Part shown: piece by piece, positions 44,041-56,142 of the stretch
How the letters are laid out: each line of letters begins with the position of its first letter
Position numbering within the stretch: the first letter of the stretch is position 1
NCBI GenBank assembly: GCA_019914995.1
Contig: CM034128.1
Span: 6,822,501 to 6,886,500, forward strand
Length of the DNA: 64,000 bases
Origin: Acanthochlamys bracteata
Taxonomy: Eukaryota; Streptophyta; Magnoliopsida; Pandanales; Velloziaceae
Direction: 5' to 3'
Program-made: the position numbers and the translations under genes
The notes under the pieces: model-generated
Told to the model about the DNA's origin: nothing
The model's database searches: none
What the model saw: the letters and a program-made list of their open reading frames with translations, nothing else

Positions 44041-44374
44041 TATCTAGGTCTTATTTACAAAGATAAGCTCCTCCAAGTTTTGCTTATAGAGATCTGAATG
44101 TGTTTTCTCCACTGTAAGTATATAGAGGAGACCATCTTCATCCTTGTGCTCCTCATAAATGCAGACATTATAGTAGCTGACATGTTGGGGTTGTTAATCA
44201 TATTAATCCTATTCAGATTTAAATAGAAATTCTCATGAGCAAACTGTTAGTAACTAACCTGTTTGGATTAGGGTTGTTCTTCACAAAAATAAAGATGGCC
44301 TTCTCAGCATTGAGCTTGATCCATTGCAGAACGACATAAACAGTCCAACTAGCAAGACTACTGGTACCAAGCAC
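44041..44374 (-). pseudogene. ATG8 (autophagy ubiquitin-like protein) fragment
   Basis: ATG8 is the lipid-conjugated ubiquitin-like protein of autophagosomes. On the minus strand, 44259-44374 reads V-Y-V-V-L-Q-W-I-K-L-N-A-E-K-A-I-F-I-F-V-K-N, the core beta-grasp segment, bounded by intact splice signals (ACAG, GTTAGT). About 44085-44182 reads, through two one-base frame changes, M-S-A, Y-E-E-H-K-D-E-D-G and Y-S-G-E-N-T-F. The C-terminal Gly needed for lipidation is replaced by Arg, and a stop follows two codons later. The N-terminal half is missing; the copy stops some 290 bp before the MULE inverted repeat at 44664. The intron is kept, so this is a genomic, not a retro-, copy. Confidence 0.85.
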
Positions 44375-44663
44375 CTGTAGCAACAACAAGAAACAAGCTT
44401 TCAGTAATCCGAAAGAAAGGCCTCAAATTTAGCAAATGTTAACAAACTAACAAATTCAGTAATCATCATCACTAGAAGACCCAGACTTCATAATGCATCG
44501 CATCTGAAACAAAATATCCTAAAACACAAAAGGCAATGGCTTTTTGGCTATGGAAAGCCTCCACCAAGACATCTCTAAAACACGCAACCCATCTCCACAA
44601 CCACCATACCACACATCAAGACTGTATTTCTTACTTGATTATAAAGTGACATCCCTTCCTATG

Positions 44664-45930
44664 TGAAGCGCGTTCCCTTCTCACTACTCCTGCGTGCACG
44701 CGCTTATATCTTCCTCGCCTCGCCCGAGCTCCCCTCCCTCTTGAGCTCTCCCACGTTCAATTCCAAGTTAAAAAGAACATTACTCTTTATTTCTTCCTCA
44801 GATTCCTCTCCGGCGTTTCTTCATTTCTTTTGACGGAACGAGCTCCCGCGCCGATCGTTAGGGTTTCGACTCACATCACAATCACCGGAATCCGAGCACA
44901 AGAATGTGGAATTCGCTTCGCCTCCCACCTCTATTGCTTCTATTAGCCTCAATTTCAGCCGCTCGGCAAAATTGACGGCCCGGCTCACCGAAGCAGGTTC
45001 CTTGGTGCGATAAGATTTATTATTTGAAATTTTCGAAAATGTTCTTCCAATTGACGTCCATCTCTTCGAATCATTATGTTTTTGAATTTTTTTTCTTTGA
45101 ATTGGCAACGTCGGCTCACCGAGGCTGCTCCGGCTCGTCGCGGTAAGATAATTGTTTTAATTCTTGATTCTTTTATTTCAATTGACGTTCTCTCCTTCAA
45201 ATAACCCCAATTTTTTATTTTTTGCTGAATTTATTTTTTTTTTTCGAATTGGCAGCGTCGGCTCACCAAGGTTGCTTGGATGATGTTGGTAATTTGAATT
45301 TTCCGAATGCTTTCTAAGATAATTATACTCCAATCCTGTCTCCGTATATCCTATATTATGTTTTTTCGAATGCTAATTTGAATTTTTTCCTTGCCAATTT
45401 TTTTAGTTGGAGTGTAATTTCTTGGATGATGTTTGGAATTTTCACAAGTTGGACGGAGAAGGGTTCCGGTAATATTAAGAGCTTGCTCGAAGTAGCCGAG
45501 AAGAAAGTTCAAGTAGGTTCACGGCTCACCAGATTTGTTCTGTTATCCTTTAAGTCGTCTCAGCTGCAGTAGCTTCCATGGCTCGACGTTGTATTAATTT
45601 TTTTCACAAGTTTGTACTGTCAAACGTTTCTCACAGCAGTTGTATTATTTCTCGAAGCAGTTGGAAACCTTCTTTTCTCATGCTTTTCTATCTATTATGT
45701 AACTGTGGTGAATGAAAAATTCACCAGTGAATGAATGAAGTGTTTTTAATGAAGTGTTTGAGCCAAAGCTTTGAATGATTTGTTGTGGCTGAATGCTGTG
45801 AATGCAGTGTTGTTTTGAACTAGTGAATGAATGAAAGGGTTGTGATGTTGTCATCATGAATCTTATGAATGAAGTCGCTGTGAATGAAGTCGATGAATGA
45901 AGTTGTGAATGAATCACTAAGTAGAGATGA
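44664..45930 (+). repeat. MULE-1 left inverted repeat with internal CGGCTCACC repeats
   Basis: CGGCTCACC occurs at 44981, 45112, 45259 and 45522, the first three at steps of 131 and 147 bp and each preceded by an ATTGACG or ATTGGCA-type segment. The inverted right arm has GGTGAGC at about 49868, 50038 and 50178. GC content falls from about 60% at the outer end to AT-rich inside. Confidence 0.7.
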
Positions 45931-46212
45931 ATTTCTTAATCTGTTCAAATAATGTAATCAGTGTTTAATTTTTATTAAGTTTGTATTAAACTAATTTAAT
46001 CAATTTATTTAGTCTTTTTTTTACCCACGAAATAATATTTCAAATGGAGCAGGTGATCATTAAATGCATGACATGCCTGCGCGGGAGAAGCTCACTGTCT
46101 TCGTTCTAACATACGTTCTATCCGCTCTCTGTTTCATCCTTTCTTCTGTTTGCTTCTTTTAATTTTTTTTTTCATCTCAAATTTTTTCAATAACATTTCA
46201 AACTTCAGCACT

Positions 46213-48727
46213 ATGGCACATGAGTTAAAAGGTATTTATTTGTCAAGCATCAATCACAGCATTATTGTTTTATCTATTACTTATTTCTGAATTGTTATTT
46301 TTTTTAAATTCAGATTTTGAGTCTAGTTCTTCTTTTCCAACTTCAAACACAATAAATGAAAATATCAAGTCGCCGCGTGTAGAGATGATATTTGGCAGCC
46401 TTGAAGAAGCGAAACAGTTCTATATAAATTATGAAAAAGCCAACGGATTTAGTGCGGTGACTCGAAGTACAAATAAAAGAGTTTGAGGCTCAGATGAAGT
46501 GACTACTTGCCAAATGACATGTGATCGTTTTGGAAATCACAGAAGCCATCCAAGACAATGTATAGAGCACGAGTCTAAATAAGAGGTCAAGAAGAGAAGT
46601 ACGAGTACGGCGAAATATGGATGTACTGCGACAATGAGAGTGACAAAACAAGCTACAGAATTGTGGAAAGTTGTGACGTATATTGGTAAGCATAATCATG
46701 ATCTTGTTAGTCCAGCAAAAAGGATACTCATGCCGGTTTGTAGAAAATATACCGCCTACAGCTAAGTGCTTGATTGACTCATTTCGAAACGAAAGCTTAC
46801 CCGTCAACAAAATTGCAGATATACTTGACGGACCACAAAATGGTTTTGATGACAGAGATTGTTGGACTCACTTATGCGCTCGAAGGAATACAAAAAACCT
46901 ATCAGTGGTGATGCTACTGCAGTGCTTGATTTTTTTAAAAAGAAGAGCATAGAAGATCAGACATTTTTTTATGCAATACAAACGGATAATGAATCAAAGG
47001 CAATCAATTTTTTCTGGGTAGATAGTCGGTCACGCACTCAGTATTAGGATTTCGGTGACGTGATATCTTTTGATACCACCTACCAAGAGAATGTGTATGA
47101 CATGCCATTTGCGCTATTCATTGGAGTTAATCATCACATGCAATCAATTCAGTTTGGTTGTGGATTGCTTTTGGATGAGACGAAAGATTCATTTCAGTGG
47201 CTTTTTGAAACATGGCTTGCAACTATTGGCGGGTGTGCTCCATCTTCAATCATGACAGATCAAGACAGAGCTATGACAGCAGCTGTTGTGAAGATATTTC
47301 CAAATACACGACACAGATTTTGTTTGTGGCATATTATGAAAAAATTCGCCGAAAAGCTTTCACATGTTTATTTCAAAAAGTCAAAATGTAAAAAAGATAT
47401 CAAGTCGTGTATTCGAGATATATTCCTAACACTTTTGAAAAGAAGTGGGAGGAATTGATATGTGCATATGAGTTGAAGGAAAATGAATGGCTCCGAGGTA
47501 TATACGAGATTCGACAAAAGTGGGTACCTATTTATCACTTGAATACATTCTATGCAGGCACTGACACTACCGGACGATCTGAACGTATGAATGCTACATA
47601 TAAAAAAATTTTCCAACCAACCACAACTCTCCGAGAGTTTGTATTGAAGAATGATAAATGTTTGAGTAGAATGGTTGAAAAAGAAAAAAAAGAGGATTAT
47701 ATCAATGAACACTCATCTCGTATTATCAATGGTAATTCACTTATCTTGAAATGTGCAGCAAGAATATATACAAGAGATGTATACGAGAGGTTCAAGACAG
47801 AATTTGAGAAAGCTGAAGCAGAATATGTCTTTTACAACGATGAAAAGGGTAATGATGGGTACACGACTTATATTTACAAGTCTCGAGTTGAAGGTGACCT
47901 GCGTGAGTGGAAGGTAAAATTTTGTCCTTCAACAAAGGAAGGTAGCTGTGAATGCAAACATTTTGAATTTATGGAGATTCTTTGTGGGCACCTTATAAAA
48001 GTTTTTCAGAGTCGTGATATAGAGATACCGGATCAGTTTATTGTTAAAAGGTGTATGAAAGGAAGTAACAAATATAGAGCCAAATATGATGGTGGACCAG
48101 TAAAGGGTAATGAGAAGTCTGAGTTATTGAGAACAACACAACTGCAGATGGTTTTCAATCAATTGATTTATGAAGCGGCTGAAACAGACGAGGGATATCA
48201 AATCATGTTGCAAGCATCACAAGAGCTGTCATAAAAGCTCAAAAAAGTAAGGAGAACTGATGATAGGGTAAGATTCCAGTTGATACTTCAGGTACCAATG
48301 ATAACTTACCATCACCAATTGATGCCTCCCAAATTTTACTTTTAAATCCCAATATCTCACAAACTAAGGAAAGAAAAAAAGAGAAAAATGTTTACAAAGG
48401 TAGTACTAGAATTAAAATGAGGTTTGGAGAGAGCTTGTTCAAGAGCCAAAGCGAAAATCGGAAGAAAATGTGCGTACTGTAATAAATATGGTGTTAAACA
48501 TGACAAACGCAATTGTCCTGAAAATTCAAATAGAAAGAAAAAGACAAGTAAGTATTATATTTTCTTAGTTTTGATTACTAATATACTTCTTTTTTGAAAA
48601 AAAAAATTTAAATTAATATGTGTCTTCACTTTTCTATTTGATAGTTCTTGATGGAGATAATGAAGACAAAAACACAAGTGAAGATGAAGATAATGTCAAC
48701 GAAGAGTTAGTTATTCATTTGGAGTAA
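46213..48727 (+). pseudogene. FAR1-type MULE transposase, decayed (MULE-1)
   Basis: Exon 1 46213-46231 (M-A-H-E-L-K), exon 2 from 46314, last exon 48645-48727. Order of domains: FAR1 DNA-binding domain (F-G-S-L-E-E-A-K-Q-F-Y at 46390, T-C-Q-M-T-C-D-R-F, H-N-H-D-L); MULE transposase with D-D-E residues in V-I-S-F-D-T-T-Y (47062), M-T-D-Q-D-R-A-M (47255), C-L-W-H-I (47323) and T-T-G-R-S-E-R-M-N (47565); SWIM zinc finger C-E-C-x-H-F-E-F-M-E-I-L-C-G-H-L (47950); zinc knuckle C-A-Y-C-x6-H-x4-C (48473); acidic C-terminus. Stops at 46484, 46579 and 47045 and frameshifts near 46740, 46870 and 47420 break it. Long open blocks (47060-47458, 47407-48234) show the decay is moderate. FAR1/FHY3 transcription factors descend from this transposase group. 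Confidence 0.88.
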
Positions 48728-48730
48728 AAT

Positions 48731-49330
48731 GATGAAGTGTTTATGTATCTATATTTTTTTATAAAATTTTTTATTAGTAAAATGATGAAGTGTTTCTGTT
48801 AAATGTGTTATGAAGTATTTCTGTTTTTGTTTCTGTTAAGTATGTCATGGAATATTTCTGTTTTTGTTCTCTATTTATGTACAAGGATTTATTTCTGTTT
48901 TTATTTCTGTTAAATGTGTAATGAAATATTTCTGTTTTTGTTCTTTGTTTATGTACAAAGAAGTGTTTTTCTTTTTGTTTCTGTTTATGTCAAATTAAGA
49001 CTTTATATTTTTTATTCTGTTTATGTAATATGATGATGTATTTTGAATTCTATTTCAAAGAAGAAAACAATTGAGCATGTACTGTCTGATTTCACTGGTT
49101 TAAACATATGCTGATTTTACTGTTTTGAACATATACTACTAAACACACAAGTTCATTCATTGATGCATTCATTTCGACAGCACCTCATTCATTGATGCAT
49201 TCACAACACTTCATTCATTGATGCATTCACGACACTGCCAGAAGCTCAACAGAACAGACACTCAATGTGATTGCCAGCCAAACATTCATAAAACAGAACA
49301 GAGAATATGTTTCAAGGCACTTCTCGTTCC
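48731..49330 (+). repeat. Short tandem repeats 3' of the MULE-1 transposase
   Basis: TATTTCTGTTTTTGTT-type units repeat at 48790-49000, and TTCATTCATTGATGCATTCA repeats three times at 49150-49235. The second set is inverted relative to GAATGAATGAAGTG units at 45690-45910. Confidence 0.6.
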
Positions 49331-50527
49331 TTTATTACTGTAAATCAAACATTTCATTCACAATATGAAACCATTGACAGCTATACACTTCAGTAATTCC
49401 AATCCACAGGAAACCTTTCACACTTCGGCTCAATACTTCATTCAAAACATTTAATTTATTCAAGTAATAGAATACAAGACAACACAACAGCAGCTACACA
49501 AAGCAACAGGTAATACAACAATAGCTGCACAACACAACAAGCTACAACAATGTATCAGCTTAGATTGACAGCACCAATTTTGTGATAACATTCACAACTC
49601 TTCAATAAAGCTATCCCACTGCTGCAGCTGAGAAGAACCAAACATCATCATCCAATTACAGCATAAGCTTGATGTAGGAACTCTTCACTGCAAAAAAATG
49701 AGAAAAAGAGAAAAAAACACCAAACATTACCGTCCAATGAAAAACCGAACGAAATCGGAACACCAAAAAAATCCAAAACTTATCAAAAGCTTACCACAAT
49801 TGAAGAAAAGTAAAACAATTTATCGCAGTTCATTCAACACCCCATCGACCGTCTTCAACTGGCCTAGGTGAGCCGATGCTGCCAATTCTGAGAAAAAAAT
49901 TCAATGAAAAACCGAATGAAATCGGCTAACCGAAAAAATCCAAAAATTTTCAAAAGCTTACCACAATGTGAAGAAAAGTAATAAAATTGATCATAGTTCG
50001 TTCAACTCTCCATCGATCGTTTTCGGCAGCAGCCTCGGTGAGCCAACACTGCCAATTCAAATAAATAAAATTCAGAAAAAATTCAAAAGCATAATGATTC
50101 AAAGAGATGAACATCAATTGGAAGAATTTTGAAAATTTCAAATAATAAATCTTACCGCGCCGAGGAACCTGCTTCGGTGAGCTGGGCCGTCAATTTTGCC
50201 GGAGCGGCTGAAATTGAGGCTAATAGAAGCAATAAAGGTGGGAGGCGAAGCGAATTCCACATTCTTGTGCTTGGATTCCGGTGATCGTGGTATGAGCTAA
50301 AACCCTACCGATCGGCGCGGGAGCTCGTTCCGTCCAAAGAAATGAAGAAACGCCGGAGAGGAATCTGAGGAAAAGATAAAGAGGAAAAGACGGAGAAAAG
50401 CGAAGAAGAACGGCGGGAGAGAGCACCGGCGAGAGAGCTCGAGAGGGATGGGAGCTCGGGCGAGGCGAGGAAGATATGAACGCGTGAACACGTGCACGCG
50501 GGAGTAATGAGAAGGAAACGCGCTTCA
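49130..50527 (-). repeat. MULE-1 right inverted repeat
   Basis: Inverted partner of 44664-45930. The outer 400 bases, rich in GCGCGG and GAGAGAGC, match best; the inner part is worn. It contains GGTGAGC units at about 145-170 bp steps. Confidence 0.7.
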
Positions 50528-50626
50528 TGCGTTTCCTTTTCTCATCAGCCGTCTCATCATTTGATCAGACGGCTGACATTGGATGTGCGGATGTGTATGC
50601 ACAATATCGAATATGTGCACATTCCC

Positions 50627-50648
50627 ATATATATATATATATATATAT
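50627..50648. repeat. TA microsatellite at the junction of two MULEs
   Basis: Eleven TA units between the GTGCACATTCCC end of MULE-1 and the GAACCGGATATG start of MULE-2. A second run of the same length lies at the far end of MULE-2 (56121-56142). Confidence 0.85.
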
Positions 50649-52625
50649 GAACCGGATATGCAAACTTTACGTTTCGGTGCACATCTGTGCATATTATTTT
50701 CTAAACGTTTGATCGCAATTCTTCTTTTACGAAGTTACTATAGCAGGGGTAATTTAGTCATTTTTTATTTTTTTTTCATTTCTTCTTCTTTCGTTGCCTT
50801 CCTCCTCGCATCTGCGAAAGTTCTCCCTCCCGTCCACTCTCGATCACGATCGATTTCCTCCGGCCAACCTTTCTTTCTTCCCTGCAGTTGCTTTTATTTT
50901 TCCTCCTTTCTTATCCTTCCTATAACTATTTTTTGAAATATTGATCAAATTACACCCGTAAGCTCCATATCCTACCATTTTCATTTCTCGATCTTAACTG
51001 GAGCGTTCGTTCACCGACTGACGATCGAATTCGGATCACATAATTTGGTAATTTTTCTCCTCCTTTTTTTACACCTCGTACCATCATCAATTTATTTAGT
51101 TGCTGTCTTTACATTACCGTCAGCTGGCTCGGTAAGAAATTTCTATCACCGACCGACGTGGGAGAATACTCATTTTTATCTTAATTTCTCTTCATTTTCT
51201 TATTTTATGTCTTTTATCATTCTCAATTTCGTCAATTGCCACCGTCCAAATACCCCGACGTTCATCACCACCTCTCCGCTGAATTTTTTTTGGTTACAGC
51301 TTGTGAGTATCTAATAATTGTATTGTGATTGTTGTTGATTTGTTGTGATTTTATTTTGTGATTTGATTAGAGACAATTATATTTAGTGATTGTGTTGTTA
51401 TTGTTGTTGTTTCAGATAGCAGTTACGCCGGAGGTGAGCTCGAAGAAAAAAATACTACACTTAGATGATTACTGAATCAGGTTTATAATATGTTATCCAT
51501 TTCACAGTTCGTTTCTGCCTTAATTTGTTTAACTTTGTTTCAGTTGTTGTTGCAGACAGTGGCAAAAATGCTCTGGAAAGTTCTTGCAGCTATGATTGTG
51601 TTGTTGTAACAGTTATAATACAACAATTATGATTGTGTATATGATTGTGTTCGTTTCTGCGTTAATTATATTGTTGTAACAACAAATATGACTGTAGCTA
51701 TCTTGTCTCAGTTTTGGATTGCGTTAGTTATGCTAGAAGCAACAAGACTATAAACAATTTAAGATAGCATTATTCTAACAGCTTACAATCTATATATATA
51801 TATATATATATTTCATGAAATTGTGGCAACAAGGCTCACTCATGTCAATGAGATCTCTTCACGATCACATGCTATTCTGTAGGTAAATTGTCTACAGATA
51901 ATCCTTCCTAGTTGTACCAATCATTCATAACTAATTTGTAATCGTTATTATTTCTCAATGCAGGCTGTGGCAGAATTTAAAGTCAAGGAATCTCGAAGCA
52001 TCATCACTCATGATCGGAAGCTTTCACTAGTTGATCTAGCAAGCAATGAGAGAGCTTTAGCTATAGACTAGAGAACACAGAGATTAATAGAAGCTAGAAA
52101 TTAACCGTTTCTAATGTTCCCCAAAATTGAAAGTGTACTATTATGAATTCTTGCAACAACAATTGAAAGTGTACTGTTATGTTCTCCAAAATTGAAACTT
52201 TACTGTCATGTGAAAGTGTTACGTGAATTTCTTGTGTAATAAATTTTTGTTATAAATGGAAGATAAATCTTGCTGTGAATTCATCCAACTTTCTTTTGTG
52301 AATTCTTGCTATGAATGAATTCTTATTGATTGTTACTTTTTACTGTAAATGATGGTGCAAATGTGCAGATACACTATTTAGATTGAGCCTTGCAGCCAAG
52401 CATTGTAAACAACTAGTATTAAGGGAATTTTTGTCACTTCACTCAGGTTAGCTAGGTGCTCGCGGGAAAGATTCACGTAAAGGCATGTATGCGCGGGAGA
52501 GTTTTCTCGGCAACTCTTTGTTCTTTTTTAACCACTCTTTCTTTTCTTCATTCTTTATCTCCATTTCTTTGCTTTTTCTTATTTACCAGACACTTAATTC
52601 CTATTTTCTTTTCCTTTCTATTTCT

Positions 52626-55063
52626 ATGGCGTAGGAGTTCACAGGTATTATTTTTCGAGACACAAAATATATATTAAACACTTATTCCATTCACTACTAA
52701 AGAGAGAAAATGAATTTTTTTATAAATTTTGAGATTTCGAGACTGCTTCTTTGTCTCTTCCAACTCCATGTATATGGATGACTTCTGAGAGTATCGAAAT
52801 CGCGAACAGTTGTATATCAATTATGGAAAAGCTAAAGAATTTAGCGCCGCTACTCGAACTACTTAGAAAAAGAATTTTAAATCAAATAGTGTGTGTGTTT
52901 GTCAAATGACGTGTGACCGTTTTAGAAATCATAAAGAACATCGATCACAAAATAAAGATGAAGGACCCAAGAAAGAAGAAAAGAAGAAGAGAAGCACAAG
53001 AACATTAAAATGTAGATGTCGAGCAATAATGAGGGTAAAAATACAAGGTAATGAATTGTGAAAAATTGTGAGGTTTGAGGATGATCACAATCACAACTTG
53101 TTAGCCCAGCAAAAAAAATGTGCATATCTGTTTGCTTCTTATGCCAACTGTAGCTAAGAGTTTGATTAACGCATTTCGGAATAAAGGCTTGCCCGTCAAT
53201 AAAATTGTATATATACTTGACAAAAAACTACAAGGTTTTGATGATATAGACTGTTTGAACCATTTGTGTAGGTTGAAGGAGTATAAAAAATCTATCAATG
53301 ACGATGCTACCGCAGTGCTCAAATTCTTTAAGAAAAAAAGTATAGAGGAATATAAAATAAATTTTTCTGGATGGATGGTCGGTTGTGTACTCAATACTAA
53401 TATTTTGGAGATAATTTGTTCTTTGATAACACATACCGAATGAATGTATATGACGTGCCGTTTGCACCATTCACTAGAGTCAACCACCATATGTAATTAA
53501 TATCAGTTTTGTTTTGCATTACATTCGGATGAGATAAAAAATCTTTTCAGTGGCTTTTTGAAACTTGGCTTAGAGTTATGGGCGACCGTACTTCATTTTC
53601 TATCATTACCGATTAAGACCGAGCAATGACTGTAGCTGTTGCGAAGGTATTTCCAATTACAAGGTACAGATTTTGTTTGTGGCATATTATGAAAAAGTTT
53701 GCTGAAAATTTTCCACATATTTATTTCAAGAGTTTAAAATTCACAAAAGATATCAAACGGTGTGTTCTAGAAAGTTATATTCCTAACACTTTTGAGACGA
53801 TGTAGGAAGAATTGATATCTACATATAAGTTGCAAAAGAATGAATGGCTTTATAGAATTTATGAGATTAGAGAAAAATAAGCACTTGTCCCACTTGAATA
53901 TATTTTATGCAGGCACTAATACGACAGGGCGATCTGAAAGCATGAATGGTATGTATAAAAATATTTTTCAACCATTAACAACTCTCCTTGAGTTTGTTCT
54001 GAAAAATAATAAGTGTTTGAAAGGAATTATTCAAAAGAAAAAAAATGAGAATTATAGAAGTGGACACTCATCTTGTATTGTGGATAATAATACTTTTATC
54101 TTGAACGTGCAGCGAATGTGTATACTAAAAATATCTACAATAGTTCAAAAGGAATATGAAAAAGCTAAAGTTGAATATATATTGGTTGATGATGAAAAGG
54201 GTATTGATAGCTACACGACCTACATTTACAAATCTCGGTTAAAAGGTGATTGTCTTTAGTGGACGGTGAAGTTCAATCCAGCCACAAATCAAAGTAAATG
54301 TGAGTGCAAATTTGTTGAGTTTATAGGGATTCTTTATGGGCATCTTATAAAAATTTTACAAAGTCCTGATATAAAAATTGTGTATCATTTTATTCTTAAA
54401 AGATGGATGAAGAGAGCTAATAAATATATAGCTCATTACGATAATGGGCCGTACATGATAACGAAAATTCTGAGCTATTGAGGACTCTTCAACTCTATAT
54501 GGATTTCAATTAATTGGTTTACAAAGCAGCTGAAACAAAGAGGGATACCAAGTGCTACCGCAAGCATTATAAGATAGATTAGAGGCTTAAAGAAGTAAGA
54601 AAAACTAATGGTCGAGATAAAGCTACAGTTGTCGAATAATACACTATTAATGAGAACTTGGAAGCCCCACTTGATGCTTCTCAAGTTTTACTACTGAATC
54701 TCCGTATATCACAAACTAAGGAAAGAAAAAAAAATGCTTACAAAGATAGTAGTAGTAGAATAAAATGAGGTTTAAAAAAATCACTGCAAAGGCCAAAGCA
54801 AAGACACTCACAAAATGTGCTTACTGTAACAAGCATGGTGTTAAACATGATAAACGAAATTGTCATGAAAATCCAAATAGGAAGAAGAAGACAAATAAGT
54901 ATTGCAAACATTTGCTTAGTATTTAAATTAGAATATACTAACTTTAAAAAAAATTAAATTTGAAATTAACATTTGTCACCATTTTCTTACTATAGTTATT
55001 GAATATGATGATGATGAAGACAAAGTTACGAGTGAAGAAGGAGATAATTTTGATGAAGAGTAA
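52626..55063 (+). pseudogene. FAR1-type MULE transposase, heavily decayed (MULE-2)
   Basis: Same exon plan as the MULE-1 gene: ATG at 52626, here followed by GCG TAG (stop at codon 3), FAR1 DNA-binding domain at about 52790-53100 (M-T-C-D-R-F, D-H-N-H-N-L), transposase fragments at 53120-53440 and 53690 (C-L-W-H-I-M-K-K-F), T-T-G-R-S-E-S-M-N at 53925, SWIM-like region at 54295 (C-E-C-K then L-Y-G-H-L, third Cys lost to Tyr), zinc knuckle C-A-Y-C-N-K-H-G-V-K-H at 54820 and an acidic tail 54996-55063 ending D-E-E. The first catalytic site reads F-D-N-T-Y, and the second, T-D-stop-D-R-A-M, is interrupted. The donor before the tail exon has lost its GT. Decay is greater than in MULE-1. Confidence 0.85.
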
Positions 55064-55129
55064 AATGATGAAAAATTCGCTACAACTTTTGTTATCTTTA
55101 TACAATTGTTTTTGGTTATGTACAATATT

Positions 55130-55900
55130 TATATTTAATTGTACATAAAATTGACTATTTGCAATAGAACAATTTGATGAAAATTTGACTGTTGACTGTT
55201 TGATTGCTTGTAATATATCAGTGTGACTATGAAATTTAACTGTTTGAATCTTGACTATTTGCGATAGGACAGTTTGACTATAAAAATTTGATTGTTTAAC
55301 ATTCTGAAATCTTGATTGTTTGCAATAGAATAGTTTGACTATGTACTTAACTATTTCACTATGTAAATTTTTATGCTTGACTATTTGAATGTTTGACTGC
55401 TTGACTGCTTAACTATTTGACTGCTTGACCAATTATAACATTGCAATACTTTATTGACATTGTAAATAATCTCATTCATAAAAAGTTCACATGTATACTT
55501 GTTTGACAAATGGCAGCATCACATTCATAAAAAGTTCATATTACATTCTATTCTATTCCATTCACTATAGAGGACAATCACATTCCATTCACTTTCGTTC
55601 ACTGTGGATGTATTCCACACACTACACTCAATATCGATGCATTCATATAATGCATTCACTAACAATAGCATTCATATTCCATTCATTATTTGCATTTTCA
55701 TTCGCTATCATTGGCATTCACTATCGATGACATTCAAATTTCATTCACTTTAATTCACATTCAGACTCCACTTAGTTATTCACAATCCATTTATAAGAAA
55801 AAAACATTCACATTAATAATGTTAATGACAAAAAAGATTCATATTTCACTTAAACAATCACATTCAAGTCAGGATAGAGTACAACAACACTTAAATTAAA
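55130..55900 (+). repeat. Simple and tandem repeats 3' of the MULE-2 transposase
   Basis: TTTGACTGTTTGAYT-type units at 55180-55430 and CATTCACATTCCATTCAC-type units at 55500-55870. They take the place of the GAATGAATG/CATTCATTG units of MULE-1. Confidence 0.55.
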
Positions 55901-56120
55901 GTGGTTTCCACTTAACATTCACATTTCACTTATTTCATATCTATAGGACAAAGAACTAATACTACTCAACCTAAAAATGAAGAAATCCTAGCAAAATTTG
56001 CCTAAAAGAAGAATTGCTGCTGAGAGCGCGCATTTTCAAACCATTAGATTATTTGATCGAACATCAGGAAACGATGTGCGCAGATGTGCATCGAAACACA
56101 ATGTTCACATATTTGGTTCC

Positions 56121-56142
56121 TATATATATATATATATATATA
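56121..56142. repeat. TA microsatellite at the right end of MULE-2
   Basis: Eleven TA units directly after the terminal GGTTCC. Confidence 0.85.

Larger units (their letters stand above)
44664..50626 (+). mobile_element. Mutator-like element MULE-1 with very long inverted repeats
   Basis: The left inverted repeat begins TGAAGCGCGTTCCCTTCTCA at 44664 and its reverse complement ends at 50527. Homology continues inward: ATCTTCCTCGCCTCGCCCGAGCT, GGTTTCGACTCACA-like, AAGAATGTGGAATTCGCTTC, CACCTCTATTGCTTCTATTAG are all found inverted at 50200-50480, and weaker GAATGAATGAAGTG segments at 45690-45910 match inverted ones at 49140-49420. The repeats are thus about 1.3 kb long. On the right, 98 more bases run to a TA microsatellite at 50627 and carry the GTGCACAT/GCACATC end motifs of this MULE group; the left equivalent is absent at 44664. 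A transposase lies between. No 9-bp duplication matches at the 44664/50527 edges. Confidence 0.8.
50649..56120 (+). mobile_element. Mutator-like element MULE-2 inserted in a TA repeat
   Basis: The left end GAACCGGATATGCAAAC...GTTTCGGTGCACATCTGTGCA and the right end, read inverted, GGAACCAAATATGTGAAC...GTTTCGATGCACATCTGCGCA are imperfect inverted repeats of roughly 100 bp, extending to CAATTCTTCTTTTA on both sides. TA runs on both flanks can supply the 9-bp TATATATAT duplication usual for MULEs. It carries a transposase related to that of MULE-1. Confidence 0.8.

Noticed and set aside
47368-47712. 114-codon minus-strand ORF
   Set aside because: Antisense shadow of the MULE-1 transposase.
50220-50528. 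102-codon minus-strand ORF rich in Ser, Pro and Arg
   Set aside because: Lies in the outer MULE-1 inverted repeat; the matching left arm does not keep the frame open, so it is a composition effect.
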